9,295 nt of DNA from UBA2402 sp044371005 (lineage in GTDB: Bacteria > Planctomycetota > Phycisphaerae > Phycisphaerales > UBA1924). The stretch spans positions 1 to 9,295 of the forward strand of contig JBILUL010000184.1 in NCBI GenBank assembly GCA_044371005.1, written 5' to 3'. A program made the translations under genes and the position numbers. Positions 6,693-9,295 of the stretch are shown one piece after another. Below the pieces are notes generated by a model. That model was not told where the DNA came from. It saw only the letters and a list, made by a program, of their open reading frames with translations, and did not search any database. Positions within the stretch are counted from its first letter, which is position 1, and each line of letters opens with the position of its first letter.

Positions 6693-7055
6693 ATGCCCTC
6701 AGACGCCACTCGCATTGACATTGATCGCCTCACCGAAGCGCAGCTGTGGGACCTTCACGCTCGCATCACCGAGCGAATTCGTTTCTTTCAGCATGCCCGG
6801 GCCCACCGTGCCATGCTGGAGATCTCGCTTGGAGCACGCGTGATGTTCGAGGGGCATGGCCGCATGCAGCTGGGAACCGTCATCAAGTACAACCGCAAGA
6901 CGGTGTCGGTCATGAGTGATTCCGGTACTCGATGGACCATCTCACCGTCGCTGCTCACCGTGCTGGAGCCGGCGACCACGAGTGCTTCGGGGCACGAGGT
7001 GGTGGTCAAGGTTGATGCGATTGAACAGCGAAGTTCGCAGCCGCGGCTTGGTTGA
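6693..7055 (+). CDS. Small protein with a KOW/SH3-like domain, function unknown
   Basis: The 120-residue product has an N-terminal helical segment (about residues 13-45, LTEAQLWDLHARITERIRFFQ) followed by a compact beta segment (about 46-91). In the beta segment, GARVMFEGHGRMQLGTVIKYNRKTVSV and TRWTISPSLL resemble a small KOW- or Tudor-like barrel. Similar short proteins are widespread as uncharacterised entries, and nucleic-acid or protein binding is plausible but unproven. ATG 6693 was chosen because the residues after it are the first with good coding character; the Shine-Dalgarno is weak (CGGA). It lies 72 bases after the CBS gene and may be a separate unit. No membrane helix or signal peptide is seen. 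Confidence 0.7.
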   Translation: MPSDATRIDIDRLTEAQLWDLHARITERIRFFQHARAHRAMLEISLGARVMFEGHGRMQLGTVIKYNRKTVSVMSDSGTRWTISPSLLTVLEPATTSASGHEVVVKVDAIEQRSSQPRLG

Positions 7056-7169
7056 GGTGCCTTCGTACAGCCCCAGGTGAATGCTGTGGCACTGCCCCCG
7101 TTCGCGGCGATGCGCATGCGACAGGCCCGAGCGGATTGGTCGATGAGGTGAAAGCGTGCCGATCAAGGC

Positions 7170-8474
7170 TCAGTGCTTGCGGCGACTCCACGCTTCGCGA
7201 AGCTGGCCGCGGAAGTCAGGATGGGCCAGATTGATGAGGGCTTCCGCTCGCTCACGCAGCGTCAGGCCATGAAGGTTGACCGCACCATACTCAGTCACCA
7301 GCCAGTGGATGTGACCTCGCGTGGTGACGACGCCTGCCCCCGGCGAAAGCTCAGGAACGATGCGGCTGATCGTGCCGCCCGCGGCGGTCGACTGAAGCGC
7401 AATCACGGCCTTGCCTCCCTTGCTCAGCGCCGCGCCGCGAATGAAATCCATCTGACCGCCGATGCCCGAATAGATGCGGTGCCCCAGAGAGTCCGCACAC
7501 ACCTGCCCGCTCAGATCGACCTGCAGGGCCGAGTTGATCGCAACAACACCATGATTCTTGCGGATCAGGGCGGTGTCGTTCGTGCGGTCGCACGGGTGGA
7601 ACTCCACCAGCGGATTGTCGTTCACGAAATCAAAGACGCGACGCGACCCGACGACAAAGCTCGTGACGATGCGGCCCGGATGCACACTCTTGCGACGATT
7701 CGTGATCGCCCCGGCCTCGAACAGATCCACCACCCGGTCGGAGAACATCTCCGTGTGGATGCCAAGATCCTTCTTGTGCTTCATGCGCGACAACGCGGCG
7801 TCGGGAATCGCTCCGATGCCCATCTGCAGGCACGAGCCGTCCTCGACCAGATCGGCGATGATCTCGCCAATGCGAGCCATCGTGGGCGTCTCGGGTTCCA
7901 CATCATGTACGTGCAACGGACGATCGGTTGCCGTCCAGGCCCGCAGACCCGAGAGGGGCACCACGCTGTGACCGTGCGTCCGGGGCATCTGCGAGTTCAC
8001 CTCAGCGAGCACCATCGGAGCGTTGTCCACCGCGCTGCGGGCCGTATCGACCGAGACCCCCAGCGTGCAGAATCCGTGGTGATCGGCCGGCGAGAGCTGG
8101 ACCAGTGCCGCGTCGAGCTTGATCAGCTTGTTCGCGAAGAGTGCCGGGATGTCCGACAGGAAGACCGGCATGTACTCGGCCCGATCCTCGGCGATCGGTG
8201 CCCGAAGGCCAGCACCCGTGAAGAGCGAGATCGAAGTGATTCGCCCCTTGTATTCCGGGGCGGCGAAGGGAACCGGGCCGGTCAGGTGCAGGTGATAGAG
8301 CTTGACATCGCGAAGATCGGTCCGGCGGCAGAGGGCTTCGATCAGCGTGGTTGGCGTCGCCGATCCGCCCTGGATGAAGACGTTCATGCCGCTTTGAATG
8401 TGAGAAACAACCTCATCGGCGGAGCTTCTTGCTGGAGCTGCCGGAAGGTGGCCGGATGCAATCTGGGATGTCAT
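7170..8474 (-). CDS. Acetyl-CoA hydrolase / 4-hydroxybutyrate CoA-transferase family protein
   Basis: The 434-residue protein belongs to the class I CoA-transferase family that includes 4-hydroxybutyrate, butyrate and acetate CoA-transferases and acetyl-CoA hydrolase; members move CoA between short-chain acids through a glutamyl-CoA intermediate. It has an N-terminal IQSGMNVFIQGG segment, HLTGPVPF, LVQLSPADHHGFCTLGVSVD (about 125-143), GIGAIPDAAL (219-228), DLGIHTEM with the likely catalytic Glu242, and GGQMDFIRGAALSKGGKAVIAL followed by RGHIHWLVTEYG in the C-terminal domain. The length and motif order match cytoplasmic enzymes of about 430 residues. The exact substrates cannot be decided from the sequence. 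The start ATG (8472-8474) gives a normal N-terminus but has no clear Shine-Dalgarno. The gene converges with the KOW-like gene and diverges from the symporter gene. Confidence 0.92.
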   Translation of the reverse strand: MTSQIASGHLPAAPARSSADEVVSHIQSGMNVFIQGGSATPTTLIEALCRRTDLRDVKLYHLHLTGPVPFAAPEYKGRITSISLFTGAGLRAPIAEDRAEYMPVFLSDIPALFANKLIKLDAALVQLSPADHHGFCTLGVSVDTARSAVDNAPMVLAEVNSQMPRTHGHSVVPLSGLRAWTATDRPLHVHDVEPETPTMARIGEIIADLVEDGSCLQMGIGAIPDAALSRMKHKKDLGIHTEMFSDRVVDLFEAGAITNRRKSVHPGRIVTSFVVGSRRVFDFVNDNPLVEFHPCDRTNDTALIRKNHGVVAINSALQVDLSGQVCADSLGHRIYSGIGGQMDFIRGAALSKGGKAVIALQSTAAGGTISRIVPELSPGAGVVTTRGHIHWLVTEYGAVNLHGLTLRERAEALINLAHPDFRGQLREAWSRRKH

Positions 8475-8519
8475 GACTGAATGTGCTCGCGGAAAATGAG
8501 CTGCAACGCAGGCCGGAAC

Positions 8520-8540
8520 GCGCTTCGTCCTGTGAAGCGC
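8520..8540. repeat. Perfect 7-bp inverted repeat in the divergent intergenic region
   Basis: GCGCTTC and GAAGCGC arms flank a 7-base loop. The repeat lies 45-66 bases upstream of the CoA-transferase start, in a region that must hold its promoter. It could be an operator or a leader hairpin. The 212-base gap between the divergent genes holds no gene I can support. Confidence 0.45.
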
Positions 8541-8646
8541 CGACGACTCTGGTCCGAGCCGCGTGCGGTCGTGGAAAGTCTATGCATTCGGCTGCGAGAA
8601 TGCCTGGTTTTCAGGTGAAATCCCGCTCAGTTTGACCCGAATTCTC

Positions 8647-8666
8647 CCGCGGCGTTGTCGCCGCGG
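8647..8666. repeat. Perfect 8-bp GC-only stem just upstream of the symporter gene
   Basis: CCGCGGCG and CGCCGCGG arms surround a TTGT loop, ending 20 bases before the symporter ATG at 8687. No T-run follows on either strand, so it is unlikely to be a terminator. The placement suggests a leader-RNA hairpin or a protein-binding site controlling the symporter gene. Confidence 0.5.
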
Positions 8667-8686
8667 CTGCCCTACGCTGGGAACCT

Positions 8687-9295
8687 ATGGAACACAGGGG
8701 TCTGGCTCTGCATTGGAAGGTTCTGATCGCCTTGGTGCTCGGCGTTGCGATCGGCAGCGCGATCAATACGTTCTGGACCGCGGAGGTCTGGCAATCGCTG
8801 GGCGTTCAGGATTCCAAGGCCTTTCTGGATATGAAGGCACCTGAGGCCTCGGCGGTCGACCCCAACGCAGGCGCGGGCGTTGCCGCGGCGGCGGTCCGGT
8901 TTCTTGGCAAGCTCAACAAGTTCGTCGGCGATCTCTTCCTCCAGAGCCTGAAGTTCATCGCCGTCCCCGTGGTGCTGTTCAGCCTCATCATCGCCGTGGC
9001 AGGAGTGGGGGATGTCCGCAAGATCGGTCGCATAGGCCTCAAGACCCTGCTCTGCTTCTTCGTCACACTGGTCATCGCGGTCGCCATCGCGGTGGTGCTG
9101 GGCAAGGTTGTTCAGCCCGGTTCGTACGTGACTCCCGAGACCCGCGATTCAATCCTCGCCCAGTACTCCGGCGAAGCCGCGACTCGCGTCCAGACCGCCC
9201 ACCAACTCAAGGATTCGGGCGTCTGGGCCTATCTGGTGGGCATCATTCCCACCAACCCCTTCAACGCCATCGCCAACCAGCAGATGATGCAGGTC
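8687..9295 (+). CDS. Dicarboxylate/amino acid:cation symporter, N-terminal part
   Basis: This is the beginning of a secondary transporter of the DAACS (GltP/DctA) family, which imports glutamate, aspartate or C4-dicarboxylates with Na+ or H+. The visible 203 residues hold a first helix (about 9-29), a long loop (about 30-75), then VGDLFLQSLKFIAVPVVLFSLIIAV with GVGDVRKIGRIGLKTL (about 80-120), a helix at about 120-143, and the IIPTNPFNAIA motif (187-197) characteristic of the family. The substrate-binding hairpins and the NMDGT region lie beyond the window edge, so the substrate cannot be predicted. The start is ATG 8687 with a weak GGGA upstream. The frame remains open to the last base. It is divergent from the CoA-transferase gene. 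Confidence 0.92.
   Translation, partial: MEHRGLALHWKVLIALVLGVAIGSAINTFWTAEVWQSLGVQDSKAFLDMKAPEASAVDPNAGAGVAAAAVRFLGKLNKFVGDLFLQSLKFIAVPVVLFSLIIAVAGVGDVRKIGRIGLKTLLCFFVTLVIAVAIAVVLGKVVQPGSYVTPETRDSILAQYSGEAATRVQTAHQLKDSGVWAYLVGIIPTNPFNAIANQQMMQV

Noticed and set aside
7056..7169. Terminator between the convergent genes, including the CGCATGCG palindrome at 7113-7120
   Set aside because: The palindrome has no loop and no T-run follows on either strand; no convincing bidirectional terminator was found.
7173..8480. A 435-codon open frame on the plus strand opposite the CoA-transferase gene
   Set aside because: It is a mirror frame of a high-GC gene. The minus-strand protein has unmistakable family motifs throughout, while the plus-strand translation is rich in Arg, His and Asp without any recognisable domain.
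1..9295. tRNA, rRNA, CRISPR array, insertion sequence or phage genes
   Set aside because: No cloverleaf, repeated spacer pattern, transposase motif or terminal inverted repeats were seen on reading both strands.

Overview
The window looks like a high-GC chromosomal segment from a Gram-negative-type bacterium. My best guess is a planctomycete, perhaps of the Phycisphaerae: the CcmE protein has a cysteine at the heme-binding position, the ccm gene order differs from that of Enterobacteria, and the Shine-Dalgarno-led genes are tightly packed. The taxonomic call is inference from protein style, not from a marker gene.

Positions 217-6620 form one compact plus-strand operon for System I (Ccm) cytochrome c maturation: ccmE, ccmF, an unrecognised membrane-anchored secreted protein, ccmA, ccmB, ccmC, ccmD and a two-CBS-domain protein. 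Most neighbours overlap by their start and stop codons (TTGA or ATGA) or are only a few bases apart. CcmA and CcmB, with CcmC and CcmD, load heme onto the chaperone CcmE. CcmF then transfers heme to the apocytochrome. No ccmG, ccmH or ccmI is present here, which fits the Cys-type CcmE (CxxxY instead of HxxxY). As read, ccmE carries a +1 frameshift between its membrane anchor and its heme-binding domain; this is either a sequence error or a genuine lesion.

Positions 6621-7055 hold a small KOW/SH3-like protein of unknown role. A convergent minus-strand gene (7170-8474) encodes a CoA-transferase/hydrolase of the acetate or 4-hydroxybutyrate CoA-transferase family. A 212-bp divergent intergenic region with two perfect inverted repeats separates it from a plus-strand dicarboxylate/amino acid:cation symporter gene that runs off the end of the window. 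No tRNA, rRNA, CRISPR array or insertion sequence was seen.

The most interesting points are the Cys-type, frameshifted ccmE; the unknown Cys-Cys-containing anchored protein inside the ccm operon; the CcmC tryptophan-rich motif that lacks its usual aspartate; and a CBS-domain protein appended to the operon.
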